Source: Rhipicephalus microplus (lineage: Eukaryota; Arthropoda; Arachnida; Ixodida; Ixodidae). Taken from it: a stretch of 64,000 nt of DNA. Positions 1 through 11,820 of the stretch are shown here, in pieces. Where the stretch lies: assembly GCF_043290135.1 (NCBI RefSeq), contig NW_027464791.1, positions 1 to 64,000 on the forward strand, given 5' to 3'. Made by a program: the position numbers and the translations under genes. The notes beneath the pieces are model-generated. The model did not search any database and was not told the origin of the DNA. It was given only the letters and a program-made list of their open reading frames with translations. Numbering within the stretch: the first letter of the stretch is position 1; each line of letters begins with the position of its first letter.

Positions 1-122
1 GTGGTCGAAATTTTCGATGGTCGATAAGCCATCCACTACAGGGTCTCTCATAATCATATGGTGGTTTTGGGACGTTAAACCCCACACATCAATCAATCAA
101 TCAATCGATCAATCAATCAATA
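1..122 (+). repeat. tRNA-derived SINE (Ruka-type), 3' part
   Basis: This is the 3' body and tail of the SINE family that recurs through the window. The tail reads as a GTTAAACCCCACA box followed by ATCA/AATC tetranucleotide repeats (about 88-122). The tRNA-like head is lost at the window edge. Assignment rests on direct match to the full copies at 56.5 and 57.1 kb. The name Ruka is from memory of ixodid tick SINEs and is less certain than the family membership. Confidence 0.8.
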
Positions 123-2556
123 AATCCTGGCTTACATGCCTGATTGAAGATACGTATATGATACCGATGGAATTTTGTTACTAATAGATTCGACCAAACT
201 AGTAATGTATGTTTCTGTTACTCAGATAAATTAGGCAAAACATTTGTCTAAGATAATCATCTAACCTAACCCTGTGACTCAATAAAAGAATATTATACCC
301 ACTGCGGTGGTCGCGGTTATACTGTTCGATTCTTGACGCGAAGCGCACGGTATCAAATCTTCCCGCGCAGCCACATGTTGACGGAGTCGAGGAGCTACAT
401 ACCCGCAAGTGGGCTTAGATCTAAGTGCACGTTTCAAAGCCCAACATGGTTGAATGTTTCCGGGCCTCTGGACTACACCTTCTTTCGTAACGATATCCTG
501 GTGCTTGGACATGAAACGCCTCACGTAAAAAAATGCCACGGCCAAAATCTTCTGGTTCATTGCTCAATGCTGATTATTTTGTCCATCCCAATTTGCACAC
601 TAAAAATTCAGCCGTCAGTCCACATTTCTATAGACAAGCAAGAAAGCAACAGGATTCTTTCTATCAAAATTTACCGGCATCATCGGTATAAATAAGAAGG
701 CATCATACGTTTCGTATGCGCAATCTAGAGCTTTCTTTTTTCGACCGCTTAAAAAAAAAAACACGGTTCGCATAATCATGACGAAACCTCGCCGAGAGCA
801 TCCTACAACGATAAGGTTGTGGTTGAATAAACAAACGGCACGTCTTGTACAATTTTCCTGTGTTTTAAGCGCGCAGCCGCTTTTATAATTCCTGCTCCTC
901 TTTAAAAACGCATTCCGAACACTTGTGCGGTATTTTTAACACGTACAACGTGCAGTTCTACTGGCTGTCGTTATATTTACGATTCGGTGCGATGAAACGG
1001 CGAAGTGTTCCTTCGCGGAGATACCTCTGATACATTGAACGCACGATCTCTTAAATGGTAGTAAACCTAAGCAGATGGAGATGCAATGACGTTGCTTCAC
1101 TGGCGTACGTGCATGTGCGTGTGTGTATGAATAGATGCACGCTTGCATGCTTGCATATTATGGCTCAATACGTCAGCAGGCTGACTGGTATATTGCAAAG
1201 CCCACTCTGGAAGAAAACTTAGTCCTATTTCGCCTGAACTAAACGCTTTGTGGAATATAACTCAATAGACGGCGAATACTTGCCAGTTATGTAAGTATCC
1301 ATTGTTAAATACAGCGCGAGGAAAACACGGATGATAATTCACACCTCGGTGAATTCTTGCCTGTTTTGTGCGACGAATGCCGAAACGACTCTTAGTATTC
1401 GGAGTCCTCGAAATCTGGCGCGACTGTGTGCCCACCAGCGCCTGAGCGTGTGTCACTAAGATTCAGCAGTCCTTGTGTTGCTTTGTTGAACTTCCATGGA
1501 GAAAATGAGTGTCTTCGATGCACATCGCAAAAGATGAACACAGTCACCATCTTCTGCGTGCACACTACTGAGTATGTTATTTTCTATAGCCAGTTATCAC
1601 CTTGCCAGCTCCTTGAGTTAAAAACGTTTTTCCATTACTCGACCGAGTCGCATCCAGGTCATCCGTATTCGTGGAGGCAATTATTCGGGAAATCTTTACA
1701 GTCTTATATCTCGTAAACCGATGAGGCTACGAGAACGCACTTCCATACGTCATGCGTAGTGCATAGTGTGTTAAGACTTTGCCGACGCTCCATTATATGC
1801 CTGCTCGTAAAGTTAGCGGGACAGCCATTAGCCGGATACCTACACCCGTATTACGTTGAAGCTCGTAAACTTAGCAAGAAACTAAGTACGTTGCCGCAGC
1901 GATCTGAGTTGCTCTTGATGAGCGACTCACGGGATAACCTCTGCATGTGTGTGTTCTTCGCCAGTCCTTGTCTGTTGCGCTGTTCTTACACTTATTATAA
2001 CCTCTCAGGGCGTATACCTTTGTAAGTCGCCGCTTCTCACAGAGTTGTGGAGGTTGAGGCGTTGGAGGTGCGGGGACAGTAAAGATAGGCGACGGCAGCG
2101 TCACCTGCAACGCATTCTACCTCGTTACGATATCCCCGGGCATTTGAACTTTGGGTCGTTGACCCGGAGTGGTGTTTACATGTCGGCTCGTAAAGCAAGA
2201 GCGGTAGCCACTACTTGAAGGCATACACTGTGTTACGTTGGAGCTCGTAAAGCTAGTGAAGCGTTTTGCATACGTTATGCCCGAGAGATGGTCTTTTTTT
2301 TTTTCGCCACCACGGGGCGTGGCCGTAGTCTGTCAGTTGGCGCGTCAGCCTTGTGTGTTCCGACAATGTTTTTACGGCTGAACTGGCTTTGAGAGAAGAA
2401 CTTATTTGGCGGATGCCATCTGAGCTTCCAATTATATCAGCAGACATGTAAATCACTTTCGGTAAGCTCAGCGAAGGTTTAAAAATATATTCACACCAGT
2501 GGACCAGTGGGCGATGTCTGAATGGGGAAAACCACTAGGCTTAATATTCTGGCAAA

Positions 2557-2560
<4 letters not shown>
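123..2560. other. Unassigned non-coding DNA
   Basis: No recognisable gene or known element is visible. Open frames are all under 125 codons and show no familiar motif. Between about 1740 and 2280 the word GCTCGTAAA recurs four times, suggesting an old degenerate repeat (see findings). Confidence 0.5.

Positions 2561-2617
<57 letters not shown>
2561..2617. repeat. (TA)n microsatellite
   Basis: Uninterrupted TA dinucleotide array of 57 bp. It lies directly against the Penelope-type terminal sequence that starts at 2619, the same arrangement as at 18.02-18.1 kb. Confidence 0.95.
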
Positions 2618-2618
<1 letters not shown>

Positions 2619-2620
<2 letters not shown>

Positions 2621-2700
2621 CACGGCCTTCGTCAGAGTTTGACGAAGGCCGTGCCACGGCCGAAACGTTAGTAAACACAATTTCCTTTTCAAATGTGCTA
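2619..2700 (+). repeat. Penelope-like terminal fragment with hairpin and hammerhead-like core
   Basis: A perfect 16-bp inverted repeat (2619-2634 and 2640-2655, loop of 5) is followed by GACGA, a GGCCGT/ACGGCC stem and GAAAC. The same GACGA-stem-GAAACGT order occurs at the end of the Penelope-like element near 18.1 kb, again beside a (TA)n array. Penelope-like elements are known to carry hammerhead ribozyme motifs in their terminal repeats. Assignment here is by similarity in layout and motif only. Confidence 0.45.
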
Positions 2701-2750
2701 TCTGCAAGTTCATTCAATTTAGAAAATACCCAAACTTGTCGTGCCTTCCT

Positions 2751-2751
2751 T

Positions 2752-2787
<36 letters not shown>
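2751..2787. repeat. (CA)n(TA)n microsatellite
   Basis: A compound dinucleotide array: CA repeats to about 2776, then TA repeats. Confidence 0.95.
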
Positions 2788-3554
2788 GCCATTCTAGGTG
2801 GTCCGTCAGTCTCTCTTCAGTTGATAGGTAAATATAAATATATAGAAACACAAATATAGACACACCGATAGCCCTAGGGACAGATAAATATCTATCAAGA
2901 AAACTAGTGGAAGGAAGAAACAGTGGGACGAGAATTAAGAAGAGCATAGCTGTAACTTTGAAAGAAAAAGAAAGAAAAAAACAACTTTCTACTGAGTCTT
3001 TGTGAAAGTGCGAATGTGCCATAAAGCTTTATTTTACTTGTATTTTTTCTCTCTTAATACCAAAGAGTTCAATGGTCATTACACAGAAAGCCAGTCCACA
3101 CCGTCCACTAAATAAACAGAAAAAAGAGAAAGCACCAGCGCACGGGTGGTGATCATTGATCAAGGAGACGTAACAGATGACCCACCAATAGAGTTCTGAA
3201 GCTGTCGCCAGTCGGAATAAACGATGCCACGCACGGCCATATATACCCATACTGTTCTTACTCCAGAGGTATCGGGACCTCTAGTATGCCACACACGGAG
3301 CGCTCTTTGTCGCTGCGGACAGTCCGATGCCTCTCGTCCGGGCTTTGGATTGGCTAGGGACTGGCTCACGCCGCGTGTGTCCGCACGGAAGTCGAGATGC
3401 GGTGCGGCGTTCAGTTTATATCGCGTGCGACGATCTGCCGGATGTGCGCAACAGCGTGGGCCCGCCCCTGCCATCGTAACCATGCGTGATCGTCACTCAG
3501 TTACGCATAGTAGCGTGGCAGTTTGCCAGTAGATGACGTCAGTCGTTTACTTAT
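2788..3554. other. Unassigned DNA, GC-rich in its second half
   Basis: No gene is recognised. The part from about 3220 to 3530 is clearly richer in G+C and CpG than its surroundings. Overlapping frames of about 100 codons on both strands there look like a composition effect rather than coding sequence. Confidence 0.45.
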
Positions 3555-4320
3555 ATGCTTAGGTACCTTTATATGAGAAATGTGAACGCACAGTGGAGGA
3601 TAATTACAATGAAACTAGAGAGAAATACTAGGAGGCAGGTGGTAATAATATTAAAAAGACGTTTTTTCTTTGTTGTTGTTCTGGCTTACAGCTTAAAACA
3701 ACGATATTATTATGGCATACGCCGTAGTGGTGAGCTCCGTAAATTTCGTCCACCTGGGTTTCTTTAATGCACATCAAAGTCGAATTTCATGGGCCTCGAG
3801 CACCTTCGCCTTCATAGAAAATGCAGCAGCTGCGACCGGGATTCAATACCACGATCATCGGTTCAGCAGTGGAGTGCATTAACCACAAACCATCGCGGTG
3901 TGTTAAAAAGGTGATTAAGCAGGAAGTCGGAAAACAGCGCTGGATAGAGGCAACGGAGAAGAAATCATCAGTGGAATTATATTTGGAAGCAAAAAACAAA
4001 TTAGAGAAAGACACGTTTCATGACAATTCAAAGGCAAGATCAGGATGCCTGAGAATGCATAGATATAGAATTTTCAATAACGACGAATCGTGCTAATGTA
4101 TGGGAAGGGACGAAGAATCGTGGAGTGTTCAAGTTTGCCTGATATGTTGGGATTTAAGAACACTTTTGGAAACACAAATGAATCTACCGTAGAGTCATCT
4201 ATAAGATTGCTGGGGGATCGCTGGCGTAAGGCTACGGGGGAAAATCAGATGTGAAAACTCGTTAGTAGCACCAACAGCAGAAGCTGACAAAGTTAATAAA
4301 GACCAACGGGCAACTTACCA
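3555..4320 (+). pseudogene. LINE C-terminal fragment interrupted by a SINE
   Basis: The translated words YLYMRNVNAQW (near 3567-3600) and KQEVGKQRW...LYLEAKNKLEKDTFHDNSKARSG (3910-4050) match the order and spacing of words in the longer LINE C-terminus on the minus strand at 22.5-23.3 kb (YLYMKNVDTKW; KQEVAKERIYDNTRG). The fragment lies on the plus strand and is split by a minus-strand SINE (3672-3901). This domain follows the reverse transcriptase in that LINE family. The reading frame is broken and no zinc knuckle is intact. It is a dead 5'-truncated copy, and its 3' limit is uncertain. Confidence 0.6.
3672..3901 (-). repeat. Diverged Ruka-type SINE, near full length
   Basis: The copy is old but colinear with the consensus: a TTAAAACAACGAT region for the tail side, ACGCCGTAGTGG in the body, and a degenerate tRNA-like head ending near 3901. 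It inserted into the LINE fragment that flanks it on both sides, so the LINE is older. No clear target duplication is visible. Confidence 0.65.
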
Positions 4321-4487
4321 CTAACATGAGACTGGGATGCTTCTACATTCATCTATTTATACAAACTTGTATTGCACTTGCTGCAATCAGGACTCGGCGC
4401 CTTTGGGACAACTCAAGTCTGGTGCTCACAGGAAGACGACAAATGAAGCTGTAAAGGGCGTCGTGGGATGAACTAGCTTTGAGGTGG

Positions 4488-7400
4488 TGGTGGTGGTAGT
4501 GGTTGGAAGAAGGCGGCTGATTTCTGCAGCCCGGTAGGGAGCATGGCGCAGTGCCTACGGGAAGGGGGAATGGGTGAAAAGCAGATAGGAGAGAAAAAGG
4601 TTAGGTGAGTAGTGGCGCAGACGTCTTCAGCACGAGCAGTAGTCCGGCAGCAAGGATGGGGGTGGCAAGGGCCCCGTTCTCAGTGGTTGGCTGAGATTTC
4701 CGTCTCGTTCAGGAACAATTGTATCGGGCCAGTTGGTAAGGATCCATCTTGCTAGGAAGCGCAGCCACCATTACACAGAACACACAACACAAGCGCTTGT
4801 GTTGTGTGTTCTGTGTAATAGTGGCTGCGCTTCCTAGCAAGATGGTCGTTCAGGAACTTCGCCAGGCTCCGGAGCGCTGGTAGATGTCGAAGAGACGGGA
4901 AGAGCAGGTGTTCCAGAGTGGTGGCAGGAATGCCATGTCTTCAGTAGGCCGTAATAACACTCGAGCCGTTGCTGTGCCAGAGCAGGCACAAAGGAGGTAT
5001 TCTAGGGTCTCTGAGTCACCGCAGTGGCTGCAGACTGAGGAAGCCCAGCCTCCCCTGTAGTAGCGGTGGGTCACGCATCCGGTCCATGGTTACAGCCGGT
5101 CAGCTTGTTCCCTCCTGGTAAGGCCCGTCTCGTGGAGAAGCTTGGGTATCCGCCCGTGGCCAGTCTCTAGTTGGGCTGGATCGGGGCGAGGAGCTTCTTG
5201 ACGCGAGCCTGCGAAAAGTCCCTGGCCGCCAAGGTGTCTGCCTTGGCCAGTGCGTCAGCCTCCTCGTTGCCAGCTATACCTATGCGAGAGGGCAGACAAA
5301 GGAAGGAGACGGACGTTCCAGACGTCGCAAGAGTGCGGTAGTTGGATGCCAGGAGGCTCCCCGTAATCCCAGCATGGCGATGGTTGGCGAGCGTCTGCAG
5401 GGCCGCCTTGCAGCCGCACAGGACTGTCATAGGATCAGAAAGGATGTCCTCAGCCAGCAGGTTCACCGCCGGATGATTTCCCGACAGCTCCGTGGCCGTG
5501 GAGCTCACCGGGAAGGGTAATAGGCACTGCCTGTTGGCGGCCCGGGATGGGATGAAAAGCCGCCGCTGCGGTTCCACCTGGCATGACGAATCCATCAGTA
5601 AGGACCCGGAGTCATCCTGCCACTTGCTCTTGGAGCTTGAAGACGGTGGCCTGTTGCAGTGCTGCATCTGGTGTTCGGCGCTTGGTTGCCCCATTCAAGG
5701 AGAGTTGAACCTCAGGAGGCCGATAATGAGGTGGTGGAGGTGCCACCGGGACTGGCAGATCCGGCACCATCTGGTGGTAAGTTGCACAGAGACCACCCAT
5801 TTATGACCTTGGCTGGCTGCGAAGGCGCTCCAGGAGGGTCCTGCCATTGCTGACACGGTGAAGGTGGTCAATTTGCCCTAACACACGCTGGAGCATGCGC
5901 AGGAAAAGGGGCCTCTCTCCGGCCTCGCCCAGGGTCGCAGCCACGGGGGAGTACTCGAGGAGCCCCAGGCTGGCGCTCACTGCTCTCTCTTGTGATCCTG
6001 CGATTCGTCAAGGCCACCAGTGAGAAGGTATACAGCTGGACCGAGGACGCCGAAGCCTGGTTGAGCCTCAGTGCCAACTTGGTGGAGTAGTCGGGGCCAC
6101 GCTGCTGCAGCTTGCTGAGGCTCCCTGGACATGTCGAACCTGGGTGGTGGCGACCTTGGCAGCTGGGATCCAGGTGAGCCGGTGGTCGATGACGAGCCCC
6201 AGGTACTTCACCTTGAACTTCCAAGGCAGGCAGCGGGCACCGACCTACAGTCGTTTCACGTATCTTCGTGCTGCCGCCAGTGGATGAATCAGCAGGGCCT
6301 CGGTCTTGGTTGCGGGGACCTTGAATCTAAAGCTTCTCAAGTAGGCAATTCACGACCACCTGCAGTGATCTGATGGCTGGAATAAACTGTCCCAGTTCCC
6401 GGGCCAAGAGTGCCACGTCATCGGCATAGACAAAGCAGCAGGCCGCAAACCTGGTGTCTGTAGGAAGAGGAGCTGCACCTCGCACCATCGTCAGGTTGAG
6501 GAGGAAGATGCTGAGAACAGAACCCTGTGGTATGCCTGCGGTAATGTCTTGGGTTGGCTGGTCTCTTTTCCGACTCGAATCCGGAAGGTCCTTCTGGCCA
6601 GGAAGGTGGTCACGAAGTTGTGGAGGCACTCGGCGATGCTAAGTCGGTCCAGGGCCGCCTCGACAACTTCGTGTGGGACACCGTCAAATGCACTCCTCAC
6701 GTCCAGCAGGAGCAGCATGGCCATGTCTCCGCAGCTCCGCATTCTCGAGTGTGGTGACGAGGTCCGAGTCGGCTGTGCAGTGGTACCGTCTGAAGCCTGT
6801 CAGCTGTTGGGGGAAGAAGGTGAGTTAGCCGGCGATCAACACGAGTCGTTCCAAGGCCACCTTATTCATCACCTTACAGGGTTCAGGGGTAAAAGAGACT
6901 GCCCTGTACGAGGAGCGAGTCGTGGCTTTCTCTCGGGGCTTCAGGATAAGGGCGACGAATGCAGTCCGTCAAAACTCGGGTAGGACCCCAGTGCTACAGA
7001 GGTCATTGTGGCACTTGTCATTCGAGCACTTGTTGACAGTCAGCTCCGTCCAGGTTGAGTAGCACCTGAAAGGTGACGCTTTCGGCTCCGAGAGCACCTC
7101 GTCACTTGGATTCCTCAAGGGCAGCCTTCAGCTCGTGCATACTGATGGGTTGGCCGTACAGTTCCTGGGCTTGTGTGGCCGTCCAATCATGATTGTGCCT
7201 AGTGGTGGGGTACTTGAGGGTGGCGGGTGGCGGTTCAGCAGGCAGCTGGGCAATGTCTCTCGCAGCAAACTGGTCAGCCAGCCGCTCCGCAAGGTCTACA
7301 GCATGGATAGAAAGGTGGCCAAGCACAGCACTTGGTTGAAGGCTTGTGGCACCATCAGTAGGCACTTCAGCAGGTGCCAGGATTTGGTCCCATCTCGGGA

Positions 7401-7720
7401 TCGATCAATGGAGACGCAGACGCCCACATAGCCTTGGTTCCGGCATCGTCGTGCGTGGCGTCTGCAGACGTCGTCGACCTTCCGGAAATCTGTACATAGC
7501 TCCGGTTGAGCCTTCATCAGAGCCTGGCGTTCTGCCCGTCTCCGCGCTGCCCTCAAGGCTATGCGCTAAATGTCTGGAACAGGTTGGCACTGCTGTCTTG
7601 ACGATGACAGTTGCAGCCCGTGCACTGTCAGCCACCAGTTGCATAAGGTCCTTGTCGCCTGTATCCCGCCTGAACAGCTGTCAGTATATTCGCCAGTCGA
7701 CCACGTGGTACTCCCAATCC
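4488..7720 (-). pseudogene. Decayed non-LTR retrotransposon (I-like: RT, RNase H, zinc knuckle)
   Basis: Read on the minus strand, the order is: an upstream linker (about 7556-7102, words such as LSIHAVDLAERLADQFAARD); a reverse transcriptase with motif A LLLDVRSAFDGVPHE (near 6720-6670), GIPQGSVLS (near 6530) and the catalytic FVYADDVALLA (near 6440-6400); an RNase H segment ending GIAGNEEADALAKA (near 5290-5240); and a C-terminal CSHCGDSETLEYLLCAC knuckle (about 5030-4980). These domains lie in several frames with stops between them, so the element is dead. The endonuclease and ORF1 are not seen. RT plus RNase H points to the I-like group. The 3' end at about 4488 carries a (CCA)n-like tail and matches a short fragment at 33.6 kb. 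Confidence 0.8.
4744..4845. repeat. 102-bp near-perfect palindrome
   Basis: Two 51-bp arms, mirrored about AAGCGCTT at 4791-4798, differ at one base only (C versus T, 26th base of the arm). There is no loop. It lies inside the 3' part of the decayed LINE, whose coding sequence it interrupts. Confidence 0.95.
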
Positions 7721-7944
7721 GAGCTGCGAGGTGAGAATAGCTCAGAGCAAAATGAGGTTTGAAAGGAGGTCAAGGAGTATAAAACACATTAGTTTCGGGA
7801 ATTGTACAGAAAGAGCGTTGACTCACGGGGAAGAAAAAGAGCTAAAAAGACTCACCAACAAGTATTCAGCTGGTAAAGAAAACGACGTTGACAACGTGGA
7901 AAAGCAAGAATAAATCAAAGAATTTCATTTTTTTTGACAGTGCA
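7721..7944. other. Unassigned DNA between LINE and hairpin
   Basis: No recognised feature. A small plus-strand frame (7731-7913, 60 codons) is lysine/glutamate rich with no motif. Confidence 0.4.
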
Positions 7945-8009
7945 TGAGGGGGTGTAGGGGAGTCCAGGGGATCCGGTAAGGATCCCCTGGACTCCCCTAC
8001 ACCCCCTCA
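7945..8009. repeat. Perfect 30-bp-arm hairpin, 5-nt loop
   Basis: The left arm 7945-7974 and right arm 7980-8009 are exact reverse complements around GGTAA. The arms contain runs of G (or C). The sequence after it (8006-8070) repeats the word CACTGCGGTAAG three times with variants. Confidence 0.95.
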
Positions 8010-8070
8010 CTGCGGTAAGGAACCTCACTGCGGTAAGGATCACTGCGGTAAGACTGCGTTAAGGATCCGT

Positions 8071-8412
8071 AAACTTCTGAGGTCGACTGGAGACTTTGGT
8101 GCCGCAGGCCACGTAAGGGTGCAAACAGTGCAGCTGAATGGTGTCTCAATCATGGTCATGAAACACCACAATTCAGTCGTTAGACGGTGCATCCCCTTGT
8201 GCGCGTTAGCGAAGGTTTCAAGACGTCGGCTACGTTACCATGAGTTCCAACTCAAGGCACAATTTTCACCCCGCAATTATTGTCATGCCATCAGTAATTG
8301 CAGCGGAATGCGAGCACTAGATTACATTCGTCGCGAATTACATGTTTTTTTTCTTTTTACTGCGACAGTAATTTCCCAGTTTGCATGTAAATCAAACATT
8401 TCTATAAAAAAA
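8071..8412. other. Unassigned DNA
   Basis: No gene or known element recognised. A 147-codon plus frame begins at 8119 but runs into the dispersed repeat at 8413 and shows no domain. Confidence 0.4.
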
Positions 8413-8836
8413 GTCACAGCTTTACCACAAAGACGAAGCAATGAATGCGATAGCAACAAATTGGAAGGTCGCGCGCAGAATGGCAAGCAGATAAAACGTT
8501 TCCCGCGTTTCTCACGCACAAATGACGCACAAAACGTACTCACAGAAAAAGAACGCGAATAAGCGTCTCAGTTGTTACTTTGCTGTGTCTGAACAGAGCA
8601 CCCTTTTTGCAAACGGAGGCTGTGCAACGATTGCAGTGACCTTTGTGCACCCCGTAACTACAACAGAATCATTCAGTGCAAGCCCAACACCAGTCAAGAC
8701 GTACGATCCTCCCCACCGGGAGATAAGAGCGCGCGAGAGATCGTCCACTACCCTCCTCTCCACGGGCCACAGTACGTGAGAGATGAGAGCCGCTGCGCGC
8801 TCATTGCGCCATCTTGCTAATAATGCTGAAAACACG
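8413..8836 (+). repeat. Unclassified dispersed repeat, copy 1
   Basis: This 424-bp block is colinear with 17392-17825. Shared words include GTCACAGCTTT at the start, ACGTACGATCCTCCCCAC in the middle and GCGCTCATTGCG plus ATCTTGCT near the end. No protein, LTR or tRNA-like head is evident, so its class is unknown. Both copies are in the same orientation. Confidence 0.75.
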
Positions 8837-11820
8837 ATCTCGGTGAAATCATTTAGTACTCTTGGTGTGCTCAAACAGTATGGGTTAACGATCCGCGGTG
8901 AACAGTTAATTGGGTGTGCTGAATACTGCTATTTATTGTGTAATAAGTCATTCTGTAGTGGGAAAAAGAAAAAAAAAAGCTGGGAAAAAAGAAATATGGA
9001 CTTGGGAGGCAGAGAGAGAAAGAATTTTTTTTCGCGAACAGAGCAGTGCATGCGTTTTCAGATCCTATTGCAGTTGATTCTTTCTTTCTATTTTTCCTTC
9101 TTTCTCTCTTTTTCCAACTTTCTTTGTTCTTTATAACTTTTTTTTTTCAAATATTGCAAAGCTAACCTACATCTGCAACTCAAAGAAGTGCAAACAGGAC
9201 CATGTTGGACCTTGACCATAGAAAGCATGCTGTTTCTTTTATCTCTTTTTACGTTTAAAACCATCTCTCTAAAGCCACACCGGGGAGACCACACGCGAGT
9301 AATCGTTCCCACTTACAGCTGTAAACCCGTTCCGTGCAGTACGTACCTTGCCATCGAACTGCCTATTTTATTGCATATAATTGAACCACTTTGTTGGAAG
9401 GGTTCAAAAACCAATTCGTCTTCTCCTGCCCTTGTGTACGCCCTCCGTCGACTACCGGATGATTATGGGTAGGGTCGTCGGGCCCGCATTTCATCCACTG
9501 CTCATGCACTGTACACGGAACAGTAGACAAGTAGGCCACGTTACATATTAGCGGCAGTGCATTGAAGCTAACACGGGGCATCTTTAATGCTAGGCACCGC
9601 TGTTTTGCAGCCAGCCGATGGCCGCTTCATAACAAAAAAGATGACTACTGGATGAGTAACAAATCATCTATCCCCCCCCCCCCCCCAAAAAAAAAAACAC
9701 GTTTAAAGCTAAGTGGACAGAGACGATGCCGAGATAAAGACGGGATGAACGTCTGTTGCATCGCCCATTCTCAAGTGCTCAATAAGATGTACGAGATCTT
9801 CTCATGAACTTCCAGGAAGAAAAGATTCAAATACAAAAACGAACACACAATTAAAAACCAAACAAACAAACACAAAGTATGTTATACGTGAATAACCACG
9901 ACATTCGCATCAGCAGAAGAGGTCTGCTGAGGGATGTGCAGAACGGGGCTACACATTAAACAAATCTCACCTAAAGGGATATATTCGTATATAGCAAGAA
10001 AATGAAGATCTTGATCGTGTAGCTTCGTGGCTATAGATATAGCCCTTTGTCCGCGAACTGATTAAGGTCTTACATACGGTAGGCTTATGCATGCTTCGGG
10101 TTACCAAACTGTCGTTGTCAAGACCTCGCTTGTTGCGCAGAAGGGTCTTGCTGTGTTTCAAACTTCAGGAGTATCTAGTCATGCTGTATTTTATCTGTAT
10201 GACGTAACTGCATGCGTGTGATTAATTTAGCGGGCGTTGATGTTTTGCACTGCCATGAACTTACTGAGCCAAACTATATACTTCAATGTTCAAGTCCTTA
10301 ATAGGACAACGCCAAAAAAAATCGGGCTCCTTTCCCCATTGCGAATTGATAAGACTACACCTTAAGTTCTGACTCTTATTCCAACAAGTCGTCCGACGAG
10401 TCTAACGTAACGTTACGGATAATCACTCATTCGAATGCTACGCTAAATGTGCAGCGCTCATATTCAAGGGAAGATGGAGATGAGTGATGAAGAAATAAGA
10501 AATATCACCGGGGTTCATTTTTTTCCAGATTATGGTTTACCTTGGCCAGAACTAAAAGGTGAAGTGACCCTTACCGAAGCGATAGTTTCAGTGACGTTAG
10601 TAGCGAAGTCTACCACAGTTAATCTCTCAAAAACAATTTCAGTCTTCTGCTACAGGAAGCATCCCACATGAGCAATCAGACAACCTCGTCGAAGCGCCGT
10701 CTTCAGGCTTTAATGTTTGTACGGTTTTCACCAGCTAAGAAAAGACCCATGCTGTGCCTTCCGCTCTTTCGTTTAGTATTTACATTCGTTTCGTGTTGAT
10801 ACGTTCGGAATTAATTTGTTTCCTTGTTTTTTTCGTCATGACAGTTTTGAGGCTGGTCTCTTCCTGGAAGTAGTCGCCATTGGTCACTGTTTGTATAAGA
10901 ATACGATAGTATTGGTTGGTGTTTTGAAATGTGCCCTGGAGCATTTCGGCCGTAAAGTATAATTCAACGCATTAGTCACTGTCAAGATGGGGCTTCTACG
11001 AGCCTTGGTGTAGCTCTGGGGCTAAAAATCCCGTCACTGATTGGACTGGTGTGTTGCCTTCGACATGCTCTTGACCTTCATACTTACGTTAATGAATCGC
11101 TAATTGTCGAGAAGCATTATTTGGCGTGGTGCTGCGCAATGACTTCAAACAGTAGATATCTTCATAGAAATGCCTACGAATGGCTCTGACTTCGTACCAG
11201 TAATCTGGCTTCCTTTCAGTTCCGTGTTGTTCACTGCCGTTTCTGAACCCAAATAGTACAGTACCGGAGCTGTAGCGCAGCTTCACCTTTGTGGGTGATG
11301 GAGGGTATCGGAATTTATATAAGGAAAGGGAACAAGAAAGAAACGCAGAACAGAAAAAAAGAACTGATACAGGGAAGACTATCACACAGGAACATGACAT
11401 CATCACTCAATGTTGCGTTGTCATGAACGTACAGCTCAGTGCAGTAAAAGAGATTGTCAACGCAATTTACAGAGTGCTTCACCACAAATGTTACACGTGC
11501 AAAAAAAAAAAATGAAAGAGTACTAAAGAGCATCGATCGCGTGCAGATTCTGCAGAAGGTGATGTGGACACTTCAAAAAACTAGCAAAAACAATATATTA
11601 GGCTTGTAAAGTGTGTTTGTTTTAAAACGAGGCAATATTCTTAAATATTTCGAGGTGATAAGTATCAGATAGTCCATTCGCTCAGTATTAGCTTCAAGTG
11701 TTGGCACAGGCGTAAGCGACTTTACACCGCTCTTCAATATCTGCCCGTACTTAACCAAAAGTTGGACCACAGCAATCAATTCGTAATCTTAAGCTCATAT
11801 TAACAAATAATATCTATTAG
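8837..11820. other. Unassigned DNA with simple-sequence tracts
   Basis: No gene is recognised. It contains a pyrimidine-rich tract (about 9078-9150), a C15 run followed by A11 (9672-9697) and short A-rich stretches near 9830-9880 and 11500. Frames are short (105 codons or fewer) and lack known motifs. Confidence 0.5.
9672..9697. repeat. Poly-C/poly-A homopolymer junction
   Basis: Fifteen C followed directly by eleven A. Confidence 0.95.

Noticed and set aside
2541..3022. Open frames rich in Tyr-Ile or Cys-Val
   Set aside because: They translate the TA and CA microsatellites and have no domain.
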